Assembly: GCA_964030785.1 (NCBI GenBank)
Contig: OZ034966.1
Location: forward strand, 3,725,701-3,789,700
Origin: Siderastrea siderea
Taxonomy: Eukaryota > Cnidaria > Anthozoa > Scleractinia > Rhizangiidae
DNA: 64,000 nucleotides
Reading direction: 5' to 3'
The first letter of the stretch is position 1; the number at the start of each line of letters is the position of its first letter. The notes beneath the pieces are model-generated. The model worked only from the letters and a program-made list of their open reading frames with translations. It searched no databases and was not told where the DNA came from. Shown here piece after piece: positions 22,401-33,759 of the stretch. Both the position numbers and the translations under genes were made by a program.

Positions 22401-23500
22401 AATGAGTAGCGCTAACCTTTAGGCAAGGTACTCCTAAAGCACCTTGTGCAGTTAAGTAAGTTTATTAAACCGAGGGAACTTTTGGGGACCTCGTTCATGA
22501 ACCTGTTTTATTATCTTTATTTACTGTGAATGTTATCTTCTGGGGGATTTGCCTGTCCCACACATCGATTTTTGTACACACATGCATCGACAAAACAGTA
22601 ACAAACCATCTCTGCTTTGCGTTTGTGAGGTTGTCTCCACCGTTTTTCACAGTGTTGACTTGGTCAAAAGCGCGATTGGCAGCTGCTAAGGCTAAAGTGA
22701 TCTTTACCTTCAACCAAAGATACTGAATATTGTGACGAACTTACATTGCCAACAGCTTTCCATAACAAACAAGTTACCTTCGCCAAAACCAACCCTCGAG
22801 GAAATCACCACGTCTCACTACTCCCGAGACTTCAGCGAATGCCACAGAGCTATTTACAGAACAAAACACTTCGAACACATCTCTTATTAGCAATGCCGCT
22901 AACCGCCGATGATATTTCAAATTGCTGACCCAATAACACGAACAAGCCGCCGAACAGTGACAACAACTCATGAAAGCGTTAACAAAAACATTCGAAAAAT
23001 ATCGCATACTACCGTGCCTTTTTCTGGTTCCAATACTATAGAGTTCCCGACATTTTTAGGAGATGTAAGCTAAGACGGACAATAGCTTTATTTAATGGGC
23101 AATTGAATCAAACGGCAGCTTTTTTATCAAATGTCTAGCACACGGAAAACTGATAAGTTACCGTTATTACTAACTGGAAATGCTAGCGTTTGGTTTTCGG
23201 TGTCGCCAGATCAAAATAGAGGCTGTCTCATGAGAGAGATCTTTCTACTAGTACCAGCCAAAAATCCGCTAGAAAAGAACAAAAGGCTGACAACTGTCAC
23301 CAGTGAAGGGTCATTTTAAACATTTTTCCCGTATTCAAACACCTGAGATTAGAATACTAAATTAAGGTTATATTTTTCGAAAGAGAAAACAATCGTAGTG
23401 CATCACTTCCCTTACTGAACGATTAACTCACATCGGGAGACATCAGAGGTTAGTAAAGTGGTTCGCTTTAATCTTTGAATTCCTAGTGTTTAGCTGGTTA
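19452..23500. other. Long intergenic stretch with diverged repeats, no gene supported
   Basis: About 4 kb without a supportable gene. It holds diverged direct repeats (see 21132-21485). The parts at about 20730-20850 and 21330-21400 also recur, diverged, at about 23210-23460, which suggests old local duplication. Confidence 0.5.
21132..21485. repeat. Diverged direct repeat, two units
   Basis: Unit 1 (21132-about 21247) and unit 2 (21382-about 21485) share the series GAAAAATTATTTGC, TTAAGGAAATAA, TTTAAGTGAAC and GAACGAAAAGAAA in the same order with substitutions and small indels. Confidence 0.7.
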
Positions 23501-23531
23501 GATTGAATTTCAATTGGAGCCGGGAGAAGGG

Positions 23532-23915
23532 ATGGCGCAGTCTGTGGCGACCCTGGTGCCAGTGGCGGCACTTAAGCCTCCCACCAATGTTGTCAACATG
23601 GCTCAACCTGACCGTGCTCAACAGATTGATCGACACAGCACTGCAAACGTCGCGGAGAGAGAGAATTCCATTTACGATCACTTATCATCCACACAACCTC
23701 GCAGCCAAAAACTTGGCGTCATATGTGGGTTGAGTTTGTTGTTGGCTTTCGTCCTTGCTTTGACGAGAGGTTTTTCTCCGGGTACTAGTCCAGTTTTCCC
23801 CTCTCCTCAAAAACCAACATTTCCAAATTCCAATTCGATCTGGATACAGTGGACGAAGAGCCACCTAGCACATGTGCCACCGCTAATTCCTATTTGCTTA
23901 GGTATTCATTCATAA
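23532..23915 (+). CDS. Possible single-pass membrane protein exon, unknown
   Basis: From the ATG at 23532 an open frame of 127 codons encodes a polar N-terminus (with a second Met in MAQPDRAQQI) followed by one hydrophobic segment (LGVICGLSLLLAFVLALTRG), then a Pro/Ser-rich stretch (SPGTSPVFPSPQKPTFP). This would fit a type II or signal-anchor membrane protein. The terminal TTAGGTATTC before the stop could be a donor, so it may be a first exon, but no downstream exon was found. No family was recognised, and the frame could be chance. Confidence 0.3.
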   Translation: MAQSVATLVPVAALKPPTNVVNMAQPDRAQQIDRHSTANVAERENSIYDHLSSTQPRSQKLGVICGLSLLLAFVLALTRGFSPGTSPVFPSPQKPTFPNSNSIWIQWTKSHLAHVPPLIPICLGIHS

Positions 23916-24889
23916 TTATTGGCTTTGATCAGCTCGTCATGCCCAGCTACAAATTGTAGTCGCTAATGGCTTTTACCGTCAGAACGTAGTTATTTAAGCA
24001 ATCACAGATGACGAGCGCTATCTCTAATGCTATAATGAGGGTCAAACAACAACATCAGCGAAAACCGATTAGTTTTTCAAATTTTCTTTCCTGGCATTGG
24101 TAAGTTTAGAAAGCGTTAAATTCCAGGCCGTTTGGAGCATTAGAAAAGGCGTTAAAACACGGGACATTATCACTCTGTTGAAACGTTAATCCGCCTTAGC
24201 TGCATGTCTGTTTGTTCTACATGGATGTTTCTGTCTAGCCTGTTAGTTAAGAGAGGAAGATATTTTGTCGACAAAATCATGATGATTTCCATTGTTTGAA
24301 TAGGCAAACAGGCAGTAGTTCACAACAGCGCTCTACTGAGGCGACTTTCTCAAGAGCACAATAAACTCCTTCGAATGGGGAGGCAATAATGCGGACGGAG
24401 ATAAGTCAGCGTAATATCTGCGGTAACCGTACTAGTACTTCCGCGAGGTAAAACGGTCCAATGTAGCCGCAGCTTTTGTGTTTGACGTTTCCTTTTCGGT
24501 GCTTGTTCTTCCGTAACAGCCCAGAAAACAACTACACTTCGTTAAAGAAACTATTTGTGTAGACATTTTGACTTGGAGTTAACTAGCAATGTCTTGTTTT
24601 TGAACTTTATCTTGCTATTTTATTCACTTTCAAAGGAAAACAACCGATTATAAAAAGCAATTCCATGAACCATGCAATTCATTCTTCTTTTCACTGTATT
24701 AACGTTAGAGAATTTTTGGAAGCCACCGTCATGTACAGCATTTTCAGTTCCTTTATTTGGTACCGGATTGAAACGTTGCTCGCGAAGGACTTCAATAAAA
24801 ACATCGAGTAACCTGATAAAAGATGTTAATGAAACGTTTCAAACTACAAGAATTAAGTTATATCTTAATTTTTATTGTCAGCACACTAG
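23916..24889. other. Intergenic upstream of B2
   Basis: No supported gene. A frame open from ATG 24672 runs into B2 exon 1 in the signal-peptide reading frame, but has no other support. Confidence 0.45.
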
Positions 24890-26661
24890 ATGGATTCCAA
24901 GCAAGGGTCAGTTGATTCTTGTGATTTGTTCCATGATACTAGCTGGCGAAGTAGGTAAGTGCTGGTTGCTAAGAAAACAGGTAACTTTTCCACTTCCCCT
25001 TTGCTTAAGCTTACTAATTCTCCTCGCAAAGAGCTGAAAAACTCTTGTTTTGGTCAGCCCGTTGGGGAAAAGAAGAAATCCACTTCCGATTGTTATCTGC
25101 GGCTAACCAACGCCTGTTCGTAGCTTCCTGACGCCTTTGTAGACGGAAAAATCTACGGAAAATAATCCACTTCCTTGTACATTACAAAAAAAACCTATAT
25201 CTGTACATGTGGGAAACAACCTCACCGCGGCAAATATTTTATTTAGGAGCAAACTCGGTTATTAAATTTCTAGCTCTCTGATTGCTTCAGAGCAAACAGG
25301 TTATCAACGAATAACGAAGCGAAATTGGGTGTCATATCAAGAGCTGCGACGTTCAAACGCCAAGTTCTCCGGGAAGAAAAAATTTTGTCATAAAATAGGG
25401 GTCAAAATATAGCTAAAAAAGAATAGCAACGACTAACAAAGTTCGCAATTTAATAAAACATTTATTCATGCACTCGCGCTTATCAGGGGATATGAGGTGA
25501 TTATAACTGTTGCGGTTCAATTTTATCTTTGGCTTAATTTTTATTTCCCTTTGTTTTTGTGTATGGTCAAGTATGATAATGAGTTAAAAACAAAGGAAAA
25601 TAAAAATTGAACCAAGAATGAAATTTAACCACAACTTAACCGACAAGGCGCGAACTCTTCCACACTGTTTGTTACGTGTTGAGGAGACATAAACAGGAGC
25701 GGGGGAAAGGGGATCCAAACTTTCCCACCTAACGTGGCCTTTAATGCCTATTCCCATCCATTTTTTTTGTAACTCCCACCTCTTTGCCCTTTTTCGAACG
25801 CAAAGTATAATACAGCGTTGTGTACTTTTCTCCATTTCCTTCACCTCGCATTCCACCCTCTCTTTTCCCTCTTCCCGTCAACTTCCCATCAGCCTTTTCT
25901 TCCTGATGCCCAACCTCCCCCACTCCCCCCAGCCCCCTTCCTGCAAAACAGAGATTATCGGAAAACAAAGCTCACTGTTTCCCTCGGAACCTTTCATTAC
26001 ACGTAGGTGTTCATTATGTAAATCGTAGCTTAATTTTCTTTTATTTTTTATCTATCTTAGCCTGTTTTCGAAATAACATCAAAGCAAAGATGTCGCTCGG
26101 AAAATATGATGATCCTGCTGCGCTCGCTGAATACGACGACTGGAAAACTGTTCTGAAGCTAGCTCCAAAATTTGTGAAAAAATGGTATGCAATGGTAAAT
26201 TATTTTAAAAATTTACAAACTGGAAATTACGTTGAATTTGGCATGAAAGGAAACACAAAAGTGTTTTACATGTTTTTGAATAAATACCGTAACTTTTTTG
26301 TGCCTTTCCTAGATATTACCGCATGATTGTTTTTGTTCAGAATGCTATCTACATGTACTTTTGGAAGTTAACTTTGAAATAAAAACGGTATGTATGCATT
26401 TTTTTTCTTTGTTTAAGGTTGTTACCAATTTTGAGAGTAATTTCGAAGGGAGTCTCAAAAGACAAGAGTCCGATCGATATTTTGAAGGACATTATCGTTC
26501 AGCTTGAGAAAACTGGGGAGAAGAATAAAAATAAAAACAAAGGAAACGAGGCTGAAGAAGAAGAGAAAGAAAGCTCCGGCTCAGGAGACCCAGAAAATGC
26601 ATCGCATGAAGATATGAATGGTGCAGACGAGTTTGACATAAAAGGGCCCCAAGAATGGTAG
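24890..26661 (+). CDS. B2: paralogue of B1 with a 4-bp insertion in exon 1
   Basis: The exons match B1: 24890-24954, 26061-26184 and 26418-26661, with conserved splice sites and phases. Exons 2-3 encode LGKYDDPAALAEYDDWKTVL, a Lys/hydrophobic helix region, a Lys/Glu-rich linker and the C-terminus GPQEW. Exon 1 has an extra TCAG at 24908-24911 directly after codon 6 compared with B1. From the homologous ATG this shifts the frame, destroys the signal peptide and puts the splice out of phase. In the correct frame the next upstream ATG is at 24672, which would place the signal sequence deep inside a longer N-terminus. So the copy is either a recent pseudogene, uses an unrecognised upstream start, or has a sequencing error. 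Exons 2-3 show no other damage, which argues for a recent event. AATAAA lies at 26787. Confidence 0.65.
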
Positions 26662-26786
26662 TTAGCTTTACTGCCATCGATAAATCATTCGTTGAATTGT
26701 ACGGGAAGGAGCGTGGATAACAAAAAAGGAGTATAAGTTATTTATTATGATTAATTGCTAGATTGTATCTTAAGTGGGTGCGAAAC

Positions 26787-26792
26787 AATAAA
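26787..26792 (+). terminator. Poly(A) signal of B2
   Basis: AATAAA about 126 bases after the stop codon, in a context matching the displaced B1 signal. Confidence 0.65.
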
Positions 26793-27046
26793 TGTGAGAA
26801 TTTCAAAAATATATTTTTAGGTTCTGAGTCTCTGTAAGCGGTCATTTATTCCCGCACTAATCTGCATGGTTTGCAATTTCGAGGGCTTAATTTAGTCAGC
26901 ACACGCGGAGGGACGTGTTCCAAGAAAAGGACCCAGGGGAATGATTGCAGGGACTTAATGCAAGACTTAGTCAAGTGTAGAACGTCCTTAAGGGGACAAT
27001 CGAGCCACAGTTGCAGGGACAGTTCGATTTGGTTTGTGGTTTAGTT

Positions 27047-27252
27047 TTCATTCATTCATGCATTCATTCATTCATTCATTCATTCATTCATTCATTCATT
27101 CATTCATTCATTCATTCATTCATTCATTCATTCATTCATTCATTCGTCCATTCGTTCGTTCGTTCATTCGTTCGTTCGTTCGTTCGTTCAGTCATTCACT
27201 CAGTCAGTCATTAATTCATTCATTTAATCAGTTAGTCAGTTAGTCAGTCAGT
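27047..27252. repeat. (ATTC)n/(GTTC)n/(AGTC)n microsatellite
   Basis: About 200 bp of tetranucleotide repeat that shifts by single substitutions from ATTC to GTTC to AGTC along its length. It lies between the convergent B2 and A2 genes. A poly-G tract follows at 27331-27350. Confidence 0.95.
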
Positions 27253-27750
27253 CATTTTTTTCTCGTTTGGTCGTAAAGACTTGTCGGTTCCAGAAACAGT
27301 AATTAAACAAGAGGGATACAGTCACAATTGGGGGGGGGGGGGTGGGGGGGAAAGGGGGTACTTATGAGGTTCCGAGCTTCCTGTGCTTACCACAAACCAT
27401 TTTGTACATGTAGTGACATTTTAGGTTTCTCTCCCACACAGATAGACTGATTCAATTGATTCCGCAGACTCTTTAATTCAATGGTTTACTTTTCATTTGC
27501 AATTTTTTAATAACAGTGCCGAACCAAGCCACACACGAGTTCCTTTTCCGGCGTGTTAAACACGTTAGCTTAGTTTTTTTCTTCTATAATCCTTGCTTAA
27601 TTTATGATATAGTGTGGCAATATAGGTCGGTGCTTTAAAATTGAGAGTTGGCACTTGCTGTCTCTTATTCGAAATACTATCTTATGCTTATTCTTAGCTT
27701 CCAATTCTAAGTTAATTGACTTCTTGCTCTACTGTGGCAAACGTCGCGTT

Positions 27751-28600
27751 CTACATCGGTTTCTTAGTCATCGGACGTTTGGTTGGCCGCGGTTTGGGAA
27801 CAAGGCCTGGTCTGCAGAAGTAAAACTTGTAAAGCCAGTTACCGACCACAACATAACCAGATCTGTAGACCACGTGCCATCCGTAGAATCTTTGGTACAT
27901 CCCTGGAACTAAAGAAATCAGGTAATTATATATCGTGTCACGGAGCAAATTCTGTGACCGAGGGAACATAACTGAATGGAATGGAAAAAGGTTACAAACG
28001 TTGAATTGTTCAAATTCATTGTAAATCGAAACCAACACATTATTTCAGCATAGACAATTACTTGGGTTAAATTCAAAAGGAAAAAGTCACGAGGAATGTG
28101 TTTCAGTTTATTTTGAAGGTATACTTCAACCAAAGGAAGTTTATAAGCTAGAGCAACCCTTTACTTTCACCCCTATGGCCCCCAGCACTAGACGATTTAG
28201 TTAATTAAGGTCAAATAGTTAAACTTAATATGTTTTAATGATTTCAATGGAAAGCGCATCAAACAAGGTAATACTTACCATAGCACAGGCGCCTGAAGCA
28301 GTAGCAGAGCCTGAAGACCCGAGCGTTAATACCAGCAGGAATGGCCATTGGAACGGTTACTATCCGACGAAATGGTGGCCTAATTTGACGCTTTACGTCT
28401 TCTTCTGCGTCTTCGTCTTCAACTTCAGGATCGATTTTGTCCTTCACGACTTCCTCTGGCTCTTCCTCCAGCACAGCTTCTTCTGCTGCTACGTCGAGCT
28501 CCTCGTCAAACATAAGCTCATCACCAGTGGTGCCACCTTTTTGACCCTTGGAAAAAACCACGAGCAACCCCAGCAAAAACAGAACTTCAAAGAAGCGCAT
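27751..28600 (-). CDS. A2: secreted cationic four-cysteine peptide precursor (intact)
   Basis: Coding exon 1 is 28600-28279 and exon 2 is 27908-27751, joined in phase 1 (TAT G / TT CCA) to give 159 residues. Residues 1-19 form a signal peptide. Residues 20-69 are strongly acidic, followed by Lys70-Arg71, a prohormone-convertase-type site. The predicted product begins QIRPPFRRIVTVP. It has cysteines 99, 101 and 106 (LCYCFRRLCY) in exon 1 and a fourth in exon 2 (YKFYFC, residue 139), then a basic tail PKPRPTKRPMTKKPM. An acidic pro-part next to a cationic Cys-containing product is typical of antimicrobial or other secreted peptide precursors; that role is inference. An acceptor (TTTATTTCAG) just before the ATG and a TATA box with a GTAAGT donor at about 29.07-29.17 kb point to a noncoding first exon. 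It faces B2 convergently. Confidence 0.8.
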
Positions 28601-28617
28601 CTTTATTTGTGAAAGCT

Positions 28618-28621
28618 GAAA

Positions 28622-28656
<35 letters not shown>
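28618..28656. repeat. (AAAT)n microsatellite
   Basis: A short tetranucleotide run at the 3' end of the proposed 5'-UTR intron of A2. Confidence 0.9.
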
Positions 28657-29068
28657 CAGCAACAAACGAGGTTACTGTCGGTAGTTAGCCTATAGAATGT
28701 TAAAAGTGAGCTTTACCGAAGGATAGGTGAAGAATATGTTTTTGACGGTAGAGACGTTTTGACCACTTTACTACTTGTGTTCATCGGGATAGGGTCGACT
28801 AGTTGCTTTCATTTTTAATCGCAATTACAGAACCATTATTAGATATAATTGTATTTCAATAATCCTTCCATGTATGTACAGTGTGAAAGCTCTAAGAATG
28901 CGTCAACTCAGATAAATGTAAAACTTAATACAAAGCCAGGGAAATGATAAAAAGTGACGAGAGCAGGTTGGAAAAAAGTTTTTCATAGACGGAAAGCAGT
29001 ACGATTAACGAATATTCACAAAACATACGGTTCACCGGCAGTGAAAAAGAGAGACTTAAGTTACTTAC

Positions 29069-29169
29069 CCCTCGTACAAATAGCTTGTTGGTCCGCCCAA
29101 GATGTTCACTCGTCTCTCTGGCCGAGGAGTTTGCTCTGATCAAACTTGATGAGGACAGTCTTTATATTG
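29069..29169 (-). promoter_or_regulatory. Promoter and noncoding first exon of A2
   Basis: On the minus strand, ACAATATAAAG (29169-29159) is followed by about 60-70 bases and a donor GTAAGT after position 29069. The layout matches those upstream of A3, A4 and A5, including a shared GAACA word in the exon. Confidence 0.6.
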
Positions 29170-31660
29170 TTACCACAGGGACTGTAATTAGCTACAGTTA
29201 AAACCACAGTTATTTAAGGCCACTTTACTGCATAAAAGTTCAAACTGACATCAATGACGAATTTAACAGCCACTTACAAGCCATGACCGTTTAATGGTCT
29301 TGTCACGACTGCTTCACATTCTCCGTCATTCGTATGCTTCACCGTCCTATTGTTGATTTCAATTGCCTTTTGTACCCTGATGTCCTCTTGTTATTATGTT
29401 CCCGCCATTTAGCGAAAAGTCCATATTTAGGCAATGCTGAGCATGAAATATGATGTTTATGGAAATATATAGAAAGTAAACAAAACAAGGGGTATTACAT
29501 CGTGATGTCATTTAAAGTGGTTTTTATTTAAAATGAACTTATTTTTACCAACACTCGGTTGCAAATTATACATGTAATATTGGTAGTTGTAATTTACAGA
29601 GAAGATAGAAGATGAGATAAGCTACACATGCAAGTGAATAAGAGTTTATGTAAGGTTGTAGAAAAAGAACTTGCACCGGCAATATTTTCATCGAAGTCAA
29701 CTAGGATTTTAGGCCTGTTCTAGCAGAATTGTGTTGGCTTTGTAAATGGTTACTGGCTTCATTTAGTCCAGATCTTGAAATGGTCAATATTGGCCATATC
29801 AAAACACAAAAAAATGTGTTTTCATGCACGTTGTCCATGGTCACAAAGACTCGTTCGCAAGAAAACGTGTCACCTTACACACCGCAGGGACACGTTTTCG
29901 CCGTTTTATTTGTTAATAAATTCGTTCTTCTGACAAACTGATGCAATCCACGAAAGTATCTTTTTTGAAATTATCAATACCTTTACAACTCAACCATATT
30001 CTATTTTGGGGGGTTGGTTGGCTTTGTTTACCTCTTAGAGAAGGCCGTCTCGCTTGGTTACTGTCTTTTTTAAATATTTTTTACCGAACTTCTTATAATA
30101 AGATTGATTTCTTTTAAGTTCTTTAACTTTGGAAAAAAAGCATTTCCTTTTCATAAGTATTTTCATTTCTAAGCGACCGAATTGTACGAGATTCCCGTTT
30201 TGCTCATAGCTCTCAAGTGCGGGGTAAATTTGTTTTACAGATGTCCGAAATATATGCCACACCAGGAAAATGCAGAAAATGCTGAAAAAAGTGTCACATG
30301 TAGCGCGAGGAAGCAATAGAAAATGCTCTTTTAAATTCAGTGGACACATTTTCGTGCTTTGCAAGTAAAGGAATTATGGTTAAGATCTGACGTGCATGTT
30401 TTCATGCACTTGTTTCAGGTCACATCATAAATTGATGTGAAATATTGAACATAAAGTGTTTATTTTGGTATTAGAGTCTGGGAATGGTACTATTAAGCAC
30501 TGATATCAACATGGATTTCCTTGCAACCGACAGAAAAAATATACAAATAAACTAAGACGTAATTTCAAACCTTCATTAATTCTGAAAACATGGGTTTGCT
30601 TGTTAAAAAGTACGGCAGAACGAAAATGACAGTCATTAATCGGGTATTAACATGTAAGGTTTCTTTTTACTGAATTTCACGAAACACAAAGCGTTTGATA
30701 CGATGGCAGGATGAATTTTTCATAATATCGAGGTATATGATTTCTTGATAAAGGCCTACATATTAAACTTGTAGATCCTTTGTTTATACCGGAACAAATT
30801 TAAGTGTGACCATAGTACAACGGTCATCACATAACCACTCTAGTGGAAGCTTTAAAGATGGCTCAATAGGATTTCTTAATGGTAACACCTTCCACGTTTG
30901 AACACAAATTACAATTACACCGCCACAAGAAATAAAACAGGGCGAACAACTAGCACACTTTTTCCTAAAAATTGAATTAAGTTAAAAGCAGTGAGGTGAA
31001 TTTTATTTCAATCAGGGTTACCATAGTAGCGCAATGACGTCATTGTTATTTTTACCGGACCGGTTCACGGTACTTGTATTTGATATAACTACCTTTATGC
31101 GTACTGAGTTTAAGAAAAGTCTATGCGAGCGTTTTCGAAAAATTTTCGGCTGAAGTTTTTGGTTTTAAAAGTTACATTCATTCGAGCTGCTCTAACCTGC
31201 TTTTACCAGGCTTGAAGTAAATGTGTTTTTAGCTCATGTTTTTCTAATATCTGTCAGTGATCGTCTGTGAAAAAATCCAGTTGATGAATTTTTTCTAAAC
31301 CTTCGTAGTCCTTTAGTTCAATTCAGTAATATTCTAACTCCACTGAAACGGCTTAAGGCAGTTAAACCTTAAGTTGGAGTCAGGAAACTCGACATTTTCA
31401 GCCCATCCACCTTTTTTTTGTTTGTTGGGCGCTTGCTTCTGTAATTATGCGTGTCTATGGTACGACTTTTCATAACGGTGTGAATTCAAATGCAGCACTG
31501 ATGAGAGTCGTTCCGACAACGCTTGATTGCAATTTCCTCCCGAATCTTGAGCGTAATATGCCAATAATGTTCACATCCAAGTGTAACGCCGTAACGCAAC
31601 TTCATGTCCATTATGTCCAACTTGTTTAATTGGTCAGATTTGAGGAAGTTTTATTTCGAA
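29170..31660. other. Intergenic, no gene supported
   Basis: AT-rich sequence. Short open frames (for example at 30035-30364 on the minus strand) lack domains or splice structure. Confidence 0.5.
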
Positions 31661-31968
31661 GTTTTTTTAACTGTCTTGAGTACACAGAATAAAACTGTTG
31701 CTTCTCCCACAGCATATCATAGCAACCTTAAAGGCCTCTATTACAGTATATATAATGAGTGTTTTAGTTCTGCCAAACTTTCGAAGGGTAGCAGCAATGG
31801 AACAAAGCCGGAGTTTTTTAACTGTCTTGAGTACACTGAATAAAACTGTCGCCTCTCCCACAGCATATCATAGCAACCTTAAAGGCCTCTATTACAGTCT
31901 ATTACATAATGAGTGTTTTAGTTCTGCCAAACTTTCGAAGGATGGCAGCAATGGTACAAAGCCGGAGA
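31661..31968. repeat. Tandem duplication of about 150 bp
   Basis: Unit 1 (31661-31811) and unit 2 (31812-31968) are nearly identical, sharing AACTGTCTTGAGTACAC, CATATCATAGCAACCTTAAA and TTCTGCCAAACTTTCGAAGG. Both strands stay open through part of it because of the duplication, so the open frames there are not good evidence of a gene. No gene is seen from here to about 33.09 kb. Confidence 0.9.
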
Positions 31969-33093
31969 GAGAGATATTTAGATTTTTATCAAAAACACAA
32001 AAATGTTTCTCTGAAAATTTTAAAATGAAACTTTTGCAGCCATGGTTGAACTTGACCACTCAGGAGAAGCCGCTAGTTTGTAATTATGAGTTATATGTCA
32101 TATACGTGCTTTTATGTTTTCCTTTATATTCACTCATTTCTTGCTTTTCGCTTAAACATTTCTTATCTACTATAAAGGGGACTAAAATATACCACTTTGA
32201 TATCTCGGTACACAAGAAGATATGTTCACATAATTTTGTTTCTTGAAGCATCGAAACATCAGTTGAGAAAACGTTAGGTAGTTTAACCGATTATTTCAAG
32301 AGGAAATGTTATGACAATTGTTGAAAATTCCACTCGAATAGACAATCAAGCTTCAAGTTCTGGGGAGTTCACGACTATGCATTAGGGCAGCTATCTGGCA
32401 TAATTGTCATGTGATAGGTCTCTTTCTTGTGATCTATAGTAAAAATGGATAGCCAAAACTTGCACAAGAGGACTACCATCTTTTCAGGTTGGGTTGTCTC
32501 TACTCGTAAAAATTATAACCTTTAAGTATAACAACAAAAGGTCAGCGCTCCATCCACAAAGTCACGGAAGGACTTTTTCCTACTACCTTAACTTTTCACT
32601 GCCCTCAAGCTCTCCCCCTCCACCCCACTGACTTGAAACTACACCTGTTAGCCTACTCCCTCAAAGGTAAAACTGCGACTTTCAGATCACTGACCTCCCC
32701 CCTTCCCGCTTGAAATTCAGTGCGCTACACCGTCCCTGTGCTCTTACAAAAATCCCACGAAGTCAATGGTTAAATCTTTGTTAGCAACTCACCAGCAGCA
32801 TTTCACATCTTTTAAATACACCGAAGCGGAGTTCGTAAAGTACGATTTTGTACTACACAATAAAATAACAACTTAAATTTAGAAAGTACATATTACGTTT
32901 TTTGTTTTATTCACTTTAACACGAGGTGAACCTTTAAAGGATCATGGGAAGCACTTTGTTGGCTTCCATTTGACAGCATTAAAGGATCGCTCAGTGTTTA
33001 AATGGTTTAGTCTCATATATTCTACGGGGTGTCTAATTATATAAGAGACCCAACTTGAGTTGCTTTTTGTTTTACTGTCGACAGGATCACCTT

Positions 33094-33759
33094 CTATTTC
33101 TGTTTCTTGGTCTTTTGTGGCTCGGTCATAAGGGGCTTTGTCATTGGTGGCTTGGTCACAGGGAGCTTTGTTTCCTTTGTCAAAGGGGGCTTTGTTTCCT
33201 TTGTCAAAGGGGGCTTTGTTTCCTTTGTCACAGGGGGGTTTGTTTCCTTTGTCACAGGGGGCTTTGTTTCCTTTGTCAAAGGGGGCTTTGTTTCCTTTGT
33301 CACAGGGGGGTTTGTTTCCTTTGTCACAGGGGGCTTTGTTTCCTTTGTCAAAGGGGGCTTTGTTTCCTTTGTCAAAGGGGGCTTTGCTTCCTTTGTCAAA
33401 GGGGGTTTTGTTTCCTTTGTCACAGGGGGCTTTGTTTCCTTTGTCAAAGGGGGCTTTGTTTCCTTTGTCACGGGGGGCTTTGTTTCCTTTGTCACAGGGG
33501 GCTTTGTTTCCTTTGTCACGGGGGGCTTTGTTTCCTTTGTCAAAGGGGGTTTTGTTTCCTTTGTCAAAGGGGGTTTTGTTTCCTTTGTCAAAGGGAGCTT
33601 TGTTTCCTTTGTCACAGGGAGCTTTGTTTCCTTTGTCAAAGGGGGTTTTGTTTCCTTTGTCACAGGGGGTTTTGTTTCCTTTGTCACAGGGGGTTTTGTT
33701 TCCTTTGTCAAAGGGGGCTTTGTTTCCTTTGTCACAGGGGGTTTTGTTTCCTTTGTCAA
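33094..33759 (-). pseudogene. Out-of-frame distal part of the A3 repeat tail
   Basis: Beyond the A3 stop, the minus strand stays open for about 220 codons in the neighbouring frame and continues the TKETKPPV/L repeat. It ends in unique sequence (PVTKPPMTKPLMTEPQKTKK) before a stop. It is cut off from A3 by the loss of one A at about 33758-33760. The unbroken repeat reading suggests the break is recent or a sequencing error. Confidence 0.7.

Noticed and set aside
24672..24889. Upstream start for B2 giving a long N-terminus
   Set aside because: It would bury the signal peptide about 80 residues into the protein, and B1 has no equivalent; kept only as an alternative.
27011..27243. His-Ser-Phe-Ile repeat frames
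   Set aside because: ATTC/GTTC microsatellite.
31698..32246. 182-codon plus-strand frame
   Set aside because: Its first half is the 150-bp tandem duplication and the rest lacks domains or splice support.
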